64,000 nucleotides of DNA from Hymenobacter mucosus (GTDB taxonomy: Bacteria; Bacteroidota; Bacteroidia; Cytophagales; Hymenobacteraceae): NCBI RefSeq assembly GCF_900188255.1, contig NZ_FZNS01000003.1, positions 558,001-622,000 on the forward strand. The letters run 5' to 3'. The first letter of the stretch is position 1, and each line of letters begins with the position of its first letter. The position numbers were made by a program, and so were the translations under genes. Under the pieces are notes generated by a model that had not been told where the DNA came from, searched no databases, and saw nothing but the letters and a program-made list of their open reading frames with translations. This document shows, in pieces, positions 57,280-64,000 of the stretch.

Positions 57280-58128
57280 ATGCGGGATATGTTTTGGAGT
57301 ACTTTTCGAGGATTTCTAGGTTTTCTACTACTCGTCTCGTCCTTCGATGGGCTGGGGCAGGAAGTGAAGAAAGTGGTGATAACGCACCAGAACCCGTGGT
57401 ATAAGGAAGAGTATTTTGCTCTGGCCGCCGACAGGCAAATGAAGCAGGGTGCCTACCAGAAGTACGTGGGTAAAAACAACCTGCTGCAAACTACGGGCTA
57501 CTACACACGCGGCCAGAAGGATAGCACTTGGATTGAGTACTACGACGACGGCGAAACCATGCGGGAGCGAGGTACTTACTACCAGGGCCAAAAGGTGGGA
57601 ATGTGGGAGTACTACACTGCCCAAGGCACCCTAGAGCAAAACTACGACCACACGTACCAGCAAGTGCTGTTCAGCAAGCCCGCGCCCAACGATAAGCGCA
57701 TATTCAAGCTCTGGAACGATGACCCGGAGAGCTGCCGCGACACGCTGCAACTGGAAAAAAAGCCCGCCTACATTGGGGGAGCAGAGGCCATGAACAGGAG
57801 CTTACAACAAAACCTGCGCTTCCCGCCGCAGGCCCTGAAAAGCCGTATTAGCGGCACTACCTGGGTAGGGTTTACCATCGACCCAGAAGGTAAGACGGCG
57901 GATTACAAGATCTTGCGCAAGTTGGGCGGCGGCCTCGATGCCGAAGCACTACGAGCCGTAAAGCTGATTCCTGCTACCTGGACACCCGGCCGCTTAGATG
58001 GCCTTCCCGTGGCAGTGGTGTGCGAAATCCCCATCACGTTTACCCTGCCTCCCGCGCCAGCTGCACCTAAGAAGGCCCCCCAAAAGGCTACTCGCCGGAA
58101 GTACGGGAGTAACACTCGCAAACGGTAG
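57280..58128 (+). CDS. MORN-like repeats with a TonB C-terminal domain
   Basis: A 282-residue exported protein. The signal peptide is about MFWSTFRGFLGFLLLVSSFDGLGQ. Residues 50-125 are short repeats of the MORN/YwqK type (GYYTRGQKDSTWIEYYDDGE, RGTYYQGQKVGMWEYYTAQG). Residues about 170-260 are a TonB C-terminal domain: PAYIGGAEAMNRSLQQNLRF, GTTWVGFTIDPEGKTADYKI and AVKLIPATWTPGRLDGLPV. No membrane anchor precedes the TonB domain, so this is not a classical energy-coupling TonB but a periplasmic protein using the fold. The tail is Lys/Arg-rich. The frame is open from 57103; ATG at 57280 gives the signal peptide. Confidence 0.8.
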   Translation: MRDMFWSTFRGFLGFLLLVSSFDGLGQEVKKVVITHQNPWYKEEYFALAADRQMKQGAYQKYVGKNNLLQTTGYYTRGQKDSTWIEYYDDGETMRERGTYYQGQKVGMWEYYTAQGTLEQNYDHTYQQVLFSKPAPNDKRIFKLWNDDPESCRDTLQLEKKPAYIGGAEAMNRSLQQNLRFPPQALKSRISGTTWVGFTIDPEGKTADYKILRKLGGGLDAEALRAVKLIPATWTPGRLDGLPVAVVCEIPITFTLPPAPAAPKKAPQKATRRKYGSNTRKR

Positions 58129-58453
58129 AGAAGGGCGGTTTGCCCACCGGCCACCGGCCTGGTGCCGGTGGCCCAGGCAGCTAGCAAGCCTTATCCGCGC
58201 CAGGAAAGCAGGAGCCGCCGGCCACCTTTCCTGACGCGGATTTGCGTTGTGGGGGCATAGGAACAATAGTCTGCTAAGTTGAATTCATCGGCAGCACTAG
58301 CTTATTGACCAGATGATAAGCCAGGTAGCAGGAGCAAGGGAAGAGGGTATAGGCGGTGGCTAAAAGCTTGTTTTTGAGTAAGCTGGGCTATATCCAGGCT
58401 GCGGGGCTTGCCGTAGGTCAAGAAGTAATCTGCTTCTAACCTGCTTTCAGTCT
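58129..58453. other. Intergenic region with two hairpins
   Basis: 58150-58172 is a perfect 9-bp hairpin (GCCACCGGC, 5-base loop, GCCGGTGGC). 58193-58241 pairs ATCCGCG.CAGGAAAG with CTTTCCTG.CGCGGAT, one mismatch, over a long GC-rich loop. Neither has a good T tract. The first could help end the MORN/TonB transcript. The second looks like a structured repeat. The rest (58260-58453) shows no clear promoter. Confidence 0.45.
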
Positions 58454-59584
58454 ATGAAACCTGCGCTACCTCAATCGTTCCTTCAATCCTTATTTAAAGC
58501 CGGCCTGAGCCACCCGCCGGCACCAACTAGTAGCCACAAAAGAAGAGCCGGCGCTACCTGGCTTTTGCTCCTACTCGGTGTACTACTGCTGGGGACTAGC
58601 AGCTGCACCACTACCAAGCTGGGCGCTAGTGGTCAGCAGAAAGTACAAGGCAAAACGTACGTCATCATTGGGGCCTCTAGCGGCTTTGGGCGGGGCATGG
58701 CCGAACAGCTGGGCTCGTTTAAGGCCAACGTGGTGCTAGCAGCCCGCCGTACTGAGTTGCTGGAAGAAGTAGCTACCAAAATCAGGGCGGCGGGCGGTAC
58801 GGCCTTGGTAGTACCTACCGACATCAGTCAACCCGACCAAGTGCAGCGCCTGGCCGATGCCGCCGTGCAGCAATACGGCCGGGTAGACGTGTGGGTAAAT
58901 GACGTGGGAGTGGGCGGCATTGGTCGATTTTGGGAAATTCCGCTCACTGACTACTCCCGCCTGATAGATGTAAACCTGAAAGGCATCGTCTACGGGAGCC
59001 AGGTGGCCATTAAGCTATTTCAGAAACAAGGCAAGGGCGTGCTCATGAACCTGGGCTCGGTAGAAAGCGAGGTGCCCTTGGCCTACCATGCCGTGTACGC
59101 CTCCACGAAGGGCGCTATCCGCAACCTCGATCAAGCCCTCAACAACGAGCTTCGCCTAAACGGCTACTCTGCTATCAAAGTGGTGACCATTGAGCCCTGG
59201 GCCGTGGATACCCCCTTCTGGGGCCACGCCGCCAACTACAGCGGGGGCACGCCGCGCATGGCCGCCATGGCCCCCCCTTCCAAAGTAGTAAATGCCATGG
59301 TGCGCTCTTCGGTGCGGCCCCGGCAGGAGCTGCCCGTAGGTTGGAAAGCCCGCGGCGCCTTCTTCTCACATGGCCTCATGCCCCACTTCACCGAGCGGGT
59401 GTCGGCCAATATTGCTCACCGGTACCAAATCAAGACGGCCCCGCCGGCCCCGGCTACTCCGGGCTCCGTGCACCAAGCTATGCCCACCGGCCGCGGCGTG
59501 GACGATGGCGTGCGCCAGCGCATGAAAGAGGAAAAGCGGCAGCGCAAGCAAAAGAAAGCTGCTACCACTGGGTTGGCTCAGTAG
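58454..59584 (+). CDS. Short-chain dehydrogenase with a lipoprotein-type N terminus
   Basis: A 376-residue SDR. Residues 1-50 are unusual: a charged stretch, then LLLLLGVLLLGTSSCTTT, a lipobox-like end that would anchor the enzyme in the envelope. The Rossmann domain follows: VIIGASSGFGRGMAEQLG (TGxxxGxG type), VVPTDISQP, DVWVNDVGVGG (in place of NNAG), then the Ser-Tyr-Lys triad in LGSVESEVPLAYHAVYASTKGAI. EPWAVDTPFWGHA and the last 100 residues form a family-typical loop and a basic tail. Substrate unknown. SDRs are normally cytosolic NAD(P)H enzymes, so an exported one is odd; the N terminus could instead be a membrane tether. ATG at 58454. Confidence 0.85.
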   Translation: MKPALPQSFLQSLFKAGLSHPPAPTSSHKRRAGATWLLLLLGVLLLGTSSCTTTKLGASGQQKVQGKTYVIIGASSGFGRGMAEQLGSFKANVVLAARRTELLEEVATKIRAAGGTALVVPTDISQPDQVQRLADAAVQQYGRVDVWVNDVGVGGIGRFWEIPLTDYSRLIDVNLKGIVYGSQVAIKLFQKQGKGVLMNLGSVESEVPLAYHAVYASTKGAIRNLDQALNNELRLNGYSAIKVVTIEPWAVDTPFWGHAANYSGGTPRMAAMAPPSKVVNAMVRSSVRPRQELPVGWKARGAFFSHGLMPHFTERVSANIAHRYQIKTAPPAPATPGSVHQAMPTGRGVDDGVRQRMKEEKRQRKQKKAATTGLAQ

Positions 59585-59627
59585 CGCCCTGGCTTGTCAT
59601 CCTATTCAATAGTACTAGCTACCTACT

Positions 59628-60005
59628 ATGGACACGCAACCCATCGGGCCAAAAGCTCACGGTGCCATCGACTACGGCTTTGTAACGCTGCAGGCGCTAG
59701 CGCCGCACTTGTTTGGCCTGAAAGGCAGCGCCAAAACCCTATGCTATGCCTTCGCTGGCGCGCAAGGTCTTCTCAACGCCTTCACCGACCAGCCTTTCGC
59801 CCTGAAACGTTTGGTGTCGTTTCGAGTGCACGGACAGCTAGAAACGCCCTTTGTGCCTAGCCTGCTGCTGCTGCCCTGGGCTACGGGCGCTCTGCGCCAG
59901 CGCAAGGCCCGCCGCTACTTTGTGTCCTTCTTTGTCGTAGCGCTGGCCAACTACCTGCTCACCGACTACAAGGCCAACGAAAGACCAAACGGCCAGAAAA
60001 AGTAG
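59628..60005 (+). CDS. Small membrane protein of unknown function
   Basis: A 125-residue protein with three or four hydrophobic segments (AIDYGFVTLQALAPHLFGL, TLCYAFAGAQGLLNAF, VPSLLLLPWATGAL, YFVSFFVVALANYLLTDY) and a charged C terminus. The opening KAHGAIDYGFV and an internal TDQPFALKR recur in small uncharacterised Bacteroidota membrane proteins. It follows the SDR by 43 bases on the same strand, and a strong hairpin follows. ATG at 59628. Confidence 0.65.
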   Translation: MDTQPIGPKAHGAIDYGFVTLQALAPHLFGLKGSAKTLCYAFAGAQGLLNAFTDQPFALKRLVSFRVHGQLETPFVPSLLLLPWATGALRQRKARRYFVSFFVVALANYLLTDYKANERPNGQKK

Positions 60006-60047
60006 CAAGCAGCACAACTGTCCCAGCCTGCTTTTATATATAGTGAA

Positions 60048-60089
60048 TGCCCGGTGCCGAAGCGTATGGATACGCTTCGGCACCGGGCA
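60048..60089. terminator. Bidirectional hairpin terminator with 20-bp perfect arms
   Basis: Arms TGCCCGGTGCCGAAGCGTAT and complement around a GG loop. A T-rich run (TTTTATATATAG) precedes it and gives an exit only on one side. It ends the small membrane protein's transcript. Confidence 0.85.
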
Positions 60090-60176
60090 GCTTGCTTCTA
60101 CCGTTGCTGGCAGGTGTTTTACTTTTCCTCGGTTGCCACGTTCACCTGGTGTAAAAGTCACAATGTAACCTCTAAA

Positions 60177-60208
60177 ATGCCCTGCAACCGAGGTGGTGGG
60201 CAGGGCAT
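60177..60208 (-). terminator. Terminator after the 60218-60646 gene
   Basis: 9-bp arms (ATGCCCTGC and complement) and a 14-base loop; on the minus strand the stem is followed by TTTTAGAGG. It also overlaps a 10-bp inverted repeat CCTCGGTTGC (60128-60137) / GCAACCGAGG (60184-60193) that may form an alternative fold. Confidence 0.65.
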
Positions 60209-60217
60209 GTGCGTGCT

Positions 60218-60646
60218 CTAGGCCGGCAGACGCAGTTGGGTATCGAGCCAGAGGGCGCCTACTAGCACCAGCAGCATCACGGTAGCTACCAGCACCTGAG
60301 GGGCTATGGGCATAAAAGGAGCTTCTCCGTCGTCCCAGGAGGAGGCGTGGCGGAACAGCAGGGACGGGAAAAAGGACAGGTAGAACAAGCCAGGCAGGAA
60401 AGCTGCAACCCAAATTGCCAGTTGGCTGTCTTGCCCCGGGTAGTGGCCCCACAATAAGCCCAACGAGCCTAGGCAGGCAACGGTGATGGCAAATAGCCAG
60501 AGGGCGCTGTGGTAGCGGGCGTGAGGCAGCCAATCGGGGCTGAACAGGTGGGTATAGGGCTTTTTAATGGCATCGAAATACCAGCCGCCCAGGGTGAGGG
60601 CAACACCCGCAAAGGCAATTAGCGCTTTTACCGTCAGGAAGTTCAT
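60218..60646 (-). CDS. Small multi-pass membrane protein
   Basis: A 142-residue protein with four membrane helices: VKALIAFAGVALTLGGWYF, SALWLFAITVACLGSLGLLWG, LAIWVAAFLPGLFYLSFFPSLL and VLVATVMLLVLVGALWLDT. The first loop (KKPYTHLFSPDWLPHARYH) is a family-like feature of small uncharacterised proteins. No motif points to a function. ATG at 60646. A TACCTTTG box on the same strand about 140 bases upstream is a promoter candidate. Confidence 0.65.
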   Translation of the reverse strand: MNFLTVKALIAFAGVALTLGGWYFDAIKKPYTHLFSPDWLPHARYHSALWLFAITVACLGSLGLLWGHYPGQDSQLAIWVAAFLPGLFYLSFFPSLLFRHASSWDDGEAPFMPIAPQVLVATVMLLVLVGALWLDTQLRLPA

Positions 60647-60971
60647 AGTAGCACGCGTTATGGGAGTAAGATAGGCTTTTTGAGGAATCTGCTACCCCCT
60701 ACAATTGGCGCGAGGGGCTTACTAGAGGCCTGGTAGTAGAGGATGGTGCCGAGGTAATATAGCGGCCGGGAGCCGTGCAATTATAAGCAAAGGTATATGT
60801 CACAAATAGTAAGATTGTTTCCTGTACTTCCCGCCGATAACCCGCTAAACTTACACTTCCTGCTAGTATAGAAACGGGCTGCTGTGCTTGGTATAAACGT
60901 CACAAAAGCATGCTACTCGGGTCTTGCTGCAATACGCCTCCTTTCCCCACAACCACATTCTACACACGCTC
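60647..60971. other. Divergent intergenic region upstream of the subtilase
   Basis: A 325-base gap. It has a TAnnTTTG match (TACCTTTG) on the minus strand at 60788-60795. No comparable box is seen on the plus strand for the subtilase; the best plus-strand AT-rich stretch is around 60860-60900. Confidence 0.4.
60788..60795 (-). promoter_or_regulatory. Candidate -7 box (TACCTTTG)
   Basis: Exact TAnnTTTG on the minus strand, about 140 bases before the ATG of 60218-60646. A -33 TTG at the right spacing is not evident. Confidence 0.4.
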
Positions 60972-62375
60972 ATGAAGTCCAATCCCTCCTCCTTTTCGCG
61001 CAAGTCCTGGTTGGCCGTTGGCCTAGTATCGGCCCTAAGTCTCGGTAGCTGCGAAAAGAACTTCGACGCCCCTGATACAGCCGGTAGCTTATCGCAAAGC
61101 CAGACGGCCAACGCCTATGGCGAATCGGGGAAAGACTACGTTGCCAACGAACTGCTGGTCAAGTTCAAGGCTGGCTTGTCGGAAACGGCCAAGACTACGG
61201 CGCTGGCCCGCATCGGCGGCAAGGTGTCGGAGAAAATTCTCACCAAAGCCATGGAGCGCAAAGGCGACAAGGAGGGCCTGCTAGTAGTGCACACGCCGCT
61301 AGCAGCCATTGAGGCCATTACCAAGATGAAGGGTGGCCTAGAGGTAGAATTTGCCGAGCCCAACTACATCTATACCCACAGCGCCGCCACCAACGATACG
61401 TACGTGGCCAATGGCTCACTCTGGGGCATGGACGCCGCCAACCAGTACGGCAGCCAGGCTTCCACAGCTTGGGCGGCGGGCAAAACCGGTTCTTCCAGCG
61501 TAGTAGTAGGCATTATTGATGAAGGATTACAATTTGACCACCCCGACTTGGCCGGCCAGATCTGGACGAACCCCTACGACCCCGCCGATGGCGTGGACAA
61601 TGACGGTAACGGCTACATTGATGACATTCACGGTTGGGACTTCGACGGCAACAACAACAGCGTATACGACGGTACTACCCGCGGTAGCTCCGACGACCAC
61701 GGCACTCACGTAGCGGGCACCATTGGGGCTAAGGCCAACAACGGCCAGGGCGTGGCCGGCATGAACTGGAATATTACCATCATCTCCACGAAGTTTCTGG
61801 GGCGCCGGGGCGGCACCACGGCCAACGCCGTGAAAGCCGTAGACTACCTCAACGACCTGAAAACCCGACACGGCATGAACATCGTGGCTAGCAACAACTC
61901 CTGGGGAGGTGGCGGCTTCTCGCAGGCGCTCTACGATGCCGTAAACCGGGCCAACACCCAAAACATTCTGTTTGTGGCCGCAGCCGGCAATGGCGGCAGC
62001 GACGGCGTAGGCGACAACAACGATGCCGTAGCCAGCTACCCTTCCAACATGGATTTGCCCAACGTAATTGCCGTAGCTGCCATTACCTCGGCCGGGGCCA
62101 AGTCTAGCTTCTCTAATTATGGCGCTACCACCGTTGACATTGGCGCCCCAGGCTCGGGCATCTGGTCGAGCACAGCCTACAACATCTACGAGTCGTACAA
62201 CGGTACATCCATGGCTACGCCACACGTAACGGGCGCGGTGGCTCTGTACGCTTCTTTGCACCCCGGCTCCACGGCTGCTGCCATCAAGCAAGCCATCCTG
62301 AGCAGCGCCACGCCTACCGCCTCGTTGTCGGGTAAGTGCGTAACGGGTGGCCGCCTGAACGTGAGCACCTTCTAA
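60972..62375 (+). CDS. S8 family serine protease (subtilase) lipoprotein
   Basis: A 467-residue protease with a lipoprotein signal (SWLAVGLVSALSLGSCEKN, lipobox SLGSC). A pro-domain (about 40-120: YVANELLVKFKAGLSE, LEVEFAEPNYIYTH) resembles inhibitor I9-like or fervidolysin-type propeptides. The catalytic triad is complete: Asp in VVGIIDEGLQFDHPDL, His in DDHGTHVAGTIG, Ser in YNGTSMATPHVTGAVA. The oxyanion Asn is in IVASNNSWGGGG. A loop WTNPYDPADGVDNDGNGYID looks calcium-binding. It should be on the cell surface or in the periplasm. ATG at 60972 (MKSNPSSFSRK). It is a single-gene unit with its own terminator. Confidence 0.94.
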   Translation: MKSNPSSFSRKSWLAVGLVSALSLGSCEKNFDAPDTAGSLSQSQTANAYGESGKDYVANELLVKFKAGLSETAKTTALARIGGKVSEKILTKAMERKGDKEGLLVVHTPLAAIEAITKMKGGLEVEFAEPNYIYTHSAATNDTYVANGSLWGMDAANQYGSQASTAWAAGKTGSSSVVVGIIDEGLQFDHPDLAGQIWTNPYDPADGVDNDGNGYIDDIHGWDFDGNNNSVYDGTTRGSSDDHGTHVAGTIGAKANNGQGVAGMNWNITIISTKFLGRRGGTTANAVKAVDYLNDLKTRHGMNIVASNNSWGGGGFSQALYDAVNRANTQNILFVAAAGNGGSDGVGDNNDAVASYPSNMDLPNVIAVAAITSAGAKSSFSNYGATTVDIGAPGSGIWSSTAYNIYESYNGTSMATPHVTGAVALYASLHPGSTAAAIKQAILSSATPTASLSGKCVTGGRLNVSTF

Positions 62376-62400
62376 CTAGCGCTAGCGGCCCAGGCCCTTC

Positions 62401-62446
62401 TACCAACATAAAAGCCCTGCCATGCTGGCAGGGCTTTTTGTTGGTA
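62401..62446. terminator. Hairpin terminator after the subtilase gene
   Basis: Stem AAAAGCCCTGCC/GGCAGGGCTTTT (12 bp) with a 5-base loop, extended by TACCAACA/TGTTGGTA after a one-base bulge; a T tract follows the first stem. Confidence 0.9.
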
Positions 62447-62564
62447 GCTAGGAAGCCCCACATTGGGGCAGGTGCAGCGCTAGCTGGCGGACTTGCCCAG
62501 CCATCTGGCTAGCTTACTCCAATCCAGAGAGGAGAACTCTCCTTGATTCAGCGAGGCGGCCTGT

Positions 62565-63626
62565 TTATTGTAGCTGCCGGTAGAGCTGGTCGCCGAGCAC
62601 TTCCATGTCGCCCGTGTCGGTGTTGGTCAGTAGGATCACGACTTTGCGGAAGCTGGAGTCCATCAGCAGGGCGGAGTTGAACCCGTTAATGCTACCTCGA
62701 CGCTCCAAGAGGGGCGTATTGGGAAAGGTCCGGTCGTTGAAGTAAAACCCCAGGGTAGGGTAGCCCCGGATGCCGTCTATGTAAGTAGGGTCCTGCGGCT
62801 TGACCAGGTAGGCTGCGGTAGTTTTGCGGGAGAGCAGTCGATGTGATTTCAGCCCCTGCACCAGCTTGTACACATCCTCTGGGGTAGAGTACATGGCGCC
62901 GGCTCCCGCGTAATTGGAGAGGTAGACGGGCGAATCGTTGAAAAGCGTGTCGGTCTTGTGGCCCGCCCCAAACGTATAGTTGTGGTAGCCATAAGCCAAG
63001 TTAGGCGTGATGGTAGCCTCCCGAACAACGCCCGAATCGTGCAACTCGAGGGGTGTGAAAATGCGCTCCTGCAGCAGCGCGGCGTACGACTTGTGCGTGA
63101 TTACCTCCAGAACGCGGGTAAGCAGCACGTAGTCTACATTATTGTAGTTGAAGCCCGGCGCCTTCGTCTGCTCGGGCCTGTTCACAAACTTCTTGACGTA
63201 CTCCGCAGTGGAGTAGCGGGCCTTGTACGCCAGCAGAGGCTCGTTTTGTAGGCCGGAGTGGTGGGTCAGCAGCTCCCGAATGGTAATGTTCTGGCAACTG
63301 GCCGGCAGGTCGGGGACGTACTGCGCGGCTTTGTCATCGAGTTGGAGCAAGGACTTCTCCATGAGCTGTAAAACCAGAATGGTTGTGAAGGTTTTGGTCA
63401 TGGAGGCAATAGGGAAGCGCGTGCTGGCCGTAATGGGCACCGCGAACTGCAGATTTGCATAGCCCTTGCTGACGCGGCCTACTACCTTGCCCTCCTGCAC
63501 TACCAGCGCCGACCCGTTGAAGTGTCCTGCTTGGTAGGCAGCCTCCAGCACCCCCTCAACCGTGCTTTGGGCAAGTGCCCCGCCAGCCAACGCGCACAGT
63601 AAGAAAATCAGCAGTAATCGGCTCAT
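62565..63626 (-). CDS. Beta-lactamase-family serine hydrolase (class C-like)
   Basis: A 353-residue exported protein (SRLLLIFLLCALAGGALAQS as signal). It has the catalytic SxxK in FPIASMTKTFTTI (Ser-Met-Thr-Lys), the second-motif Tyr in FNYNNVDYVLL, and the third motif as ERRGSINGFNS (like H/K-x-G). LLTHHSGLQNEP and GAGAMYSTPEDVYKLVQGL are typical of this family, which includes esterases, DD-peptidases and other acyl-hydrolases. Nothing shows beta-lactamase activity itself. ATG at 63626. It is followed on the minus strand by an untouched gap to the subtilase terminator. Confidence 0.92.
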   Translation of the reverse strand: MSRLLLIFLLCALAGGALAQSTVEGVLEAAYQAGHFNGSALVVQEGKVVGRVSKGYANLQFAVPITASTRFPIASMTKTFTTILVLQLMEKSLLQLDDKAAQYVPDLPASCQNITIRELLTHHSGLQNEPLLAYKARYSTAEYVKKFVNRPEQTKAPGFNYNNVDYVLLTRVLEVITHKSYAALLQERIFTPLELHDSGVVREATITPNLAYGYHNYTFGAGHKTDTLFNDSPVYLSNYAGAGAMYSTPEDVYKLVQGLKSHRLLSRKTTAAYLVKPQDPTYIDGIRGYPTLGFYFNDRTFPNTPLLERRGSINGFNSALLMDSSFRKVVILLTNTDTGDMEVLGDQLYRQLQ

Positions 63627-63966
63627 GGAATATAGTACTAAGTAAGAGGTAGGAACAGTAGATAAAATCGGCTTGTATCAACTCACGTAACCTGCGCTGT
63701 GCGGGGCTTATACGCCCCAGAGGGCTGGCCGAAAGAGAATAGGTGTGGGTGGCAGCTCGCAGAACGTGCATTTCTTCTGCCTACTTCCTCAAGGATGCGG
63801 CAAGGCAGACGCCCAAGATAAGCGGACTTTATAACCCTACCTACGGCCGGTTGCTAGGTTGGCAATTACTGGTACATAAAGCGCCCCGCACGGGTAGTAC
63901 CAGCCCGCTACACCTTCCTTTATCTTTGCTGCTTTCTATCTTTTCCTTATTCCTATAAATTTCTAA
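63627..63966. other. Intergenic region before the right-edge gene
   Basis: A 340-base gap between the minus-strand hydrolase and the gene at 63967. A plus-strand open frame within it (63743-63958) is compositionally poor and ends just before the next ATG; I do not accept it. TATCTTTG at 63921 is the most notable signal. Confidence 0.4.
63921..63928 (+). promoter_or_regulatory. Candidate -7 box (TATCTTTG)
   Basis: Exact TAnnTTTG match on the plus strand, 38 bases before the ATG at 63967. It supports a real gene starting there. A -33 element is not evident. Confidence 0.45.
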
Positions 63967-64000
63967 TGAAGTATGCTCGTGCGTGTTGGTGGTTGACAAG
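63967..64000 (+). CDS. Gene starting at the right edge (first 11 codons only)
   Basis: The ATG at 63967 opens a frame MKYARACWWLT that runs off the window. The Lys-Arg start followed by a hydrophobic stretch looks like the beginning of a signal peptide. MKY is also the start of both MG2/plug paralogues, but eleven residues cannot show a relationship. The TATCTTTG box upstream helps the case. Confidence 0.4.

Noticed and set aside
5531..62446. Possible CRISPR arrays or REP family suggested by the many palindromes
   Set aside because: The repeats are not evenly spaced, differ in sequence, and sit one per gene end, as terminators do.
62565..63626. Antibiotic-resistance beta-lactamase
   Set aside because: The motifs fit the broad serine hydrolase/class C-like family; nothing shows activity on beta-lactams.
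63743..63958. 71-codon plus-strand open frame near the right edge
   Set aside because: It ends just before a better ATG at 63967, overlaps the likely promoter, and has a composition typical of chance.

Overview
This window is chromosomal DNA from a Bacteroidota bacterium, most likely Hymenobacter or a close relative in the Hymenobacteraceae. The call rests on moderately high GC, T9SS type A C-terminal sorting domains, MG2/TonB-plug envelope proteins, many lipoproteins with short lipoboxes, frequent TTG starts, and promoters with the Bacteroidota -7 box TAnnTTTG. I see no rRNA, no insertion sequence, no CRISPR array, no phage module and no recognisable riboswitch. The species call is inference.

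Layout. 1-5.6 kb: end of an NTF2-like gene, then a purine biosynthesis run purD-purN-purF-purM, with a palindromic repeat between purF and purM and a similar sequence in the 3' tail of purN. 5.6-14 kb: a small HMA protein, two poorly known cytosolic genes, nicotinate phosphoribosyltransferase, a DUF1345 membrane protein, a STAS-like protein, a NarL-type response regulator, tRNA-Arg(CCU) with a clear promoter, and a convergent pair made of a DUF2652 protein (class III cyclase-like) and an HD-phosphohydrolase fused to a Pycsar-effector-like membrane domain. 14-24 kb: a metallophosphatase/beta-barrel fusion, a DUF6268 barrel, sixA-like and ppk1, an AT-rich stretch with a possible small gene, and an M43 metalloprotease with a T9SS tail. 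24-34.6 kb: hflX, a membrane cytochrome c, a glycosyltransferase, rfbC, murF, an FG-GAP T9SS protein, and an omega-amidase/aminotransferase pair. 34.7-49.2 kb: a six-PAS histidine kinase, lipoprotein msrA, a gluzincin-propeller-barrel protein, two META lipoproteins, the first MG2/TonB-plug protein, a DUF2141 protein, an OmdA-like protein, a FrnE-like DsbA and an aldo/keto reductase. 49.4-64 kb: the second MG2/plug paralogue, a DUF4136 lipoprotein, cutC coupled to a glycosylasparaginase, an orphan ABC ATPase, a MORN/TonB-C protein, an SDR with a lipoprotein signal, small membrane proteins, a lipoprotein subtilisin, a beta-lactamase-family hydrolase, and the first codons of a gene running off the right edge.

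How the genes work together. The clearest pathway units are purine synthesis, the transaminase/omega-amidase pair (probably methionine salvage), polyphosphate kinase with a phosphohistidine phosphatase, and glycosylasparaginase-CutC. Much of the rest is envelope or secreted protein. Most transcription units are short and are separated by long, near-perfect hairpins that can terminate in both directions. The most novel-looking item is the DUF2652 / HD-PycTM convergent pair, which looks like pieces of nucleotide signalling; its function is not shown by the sequence.
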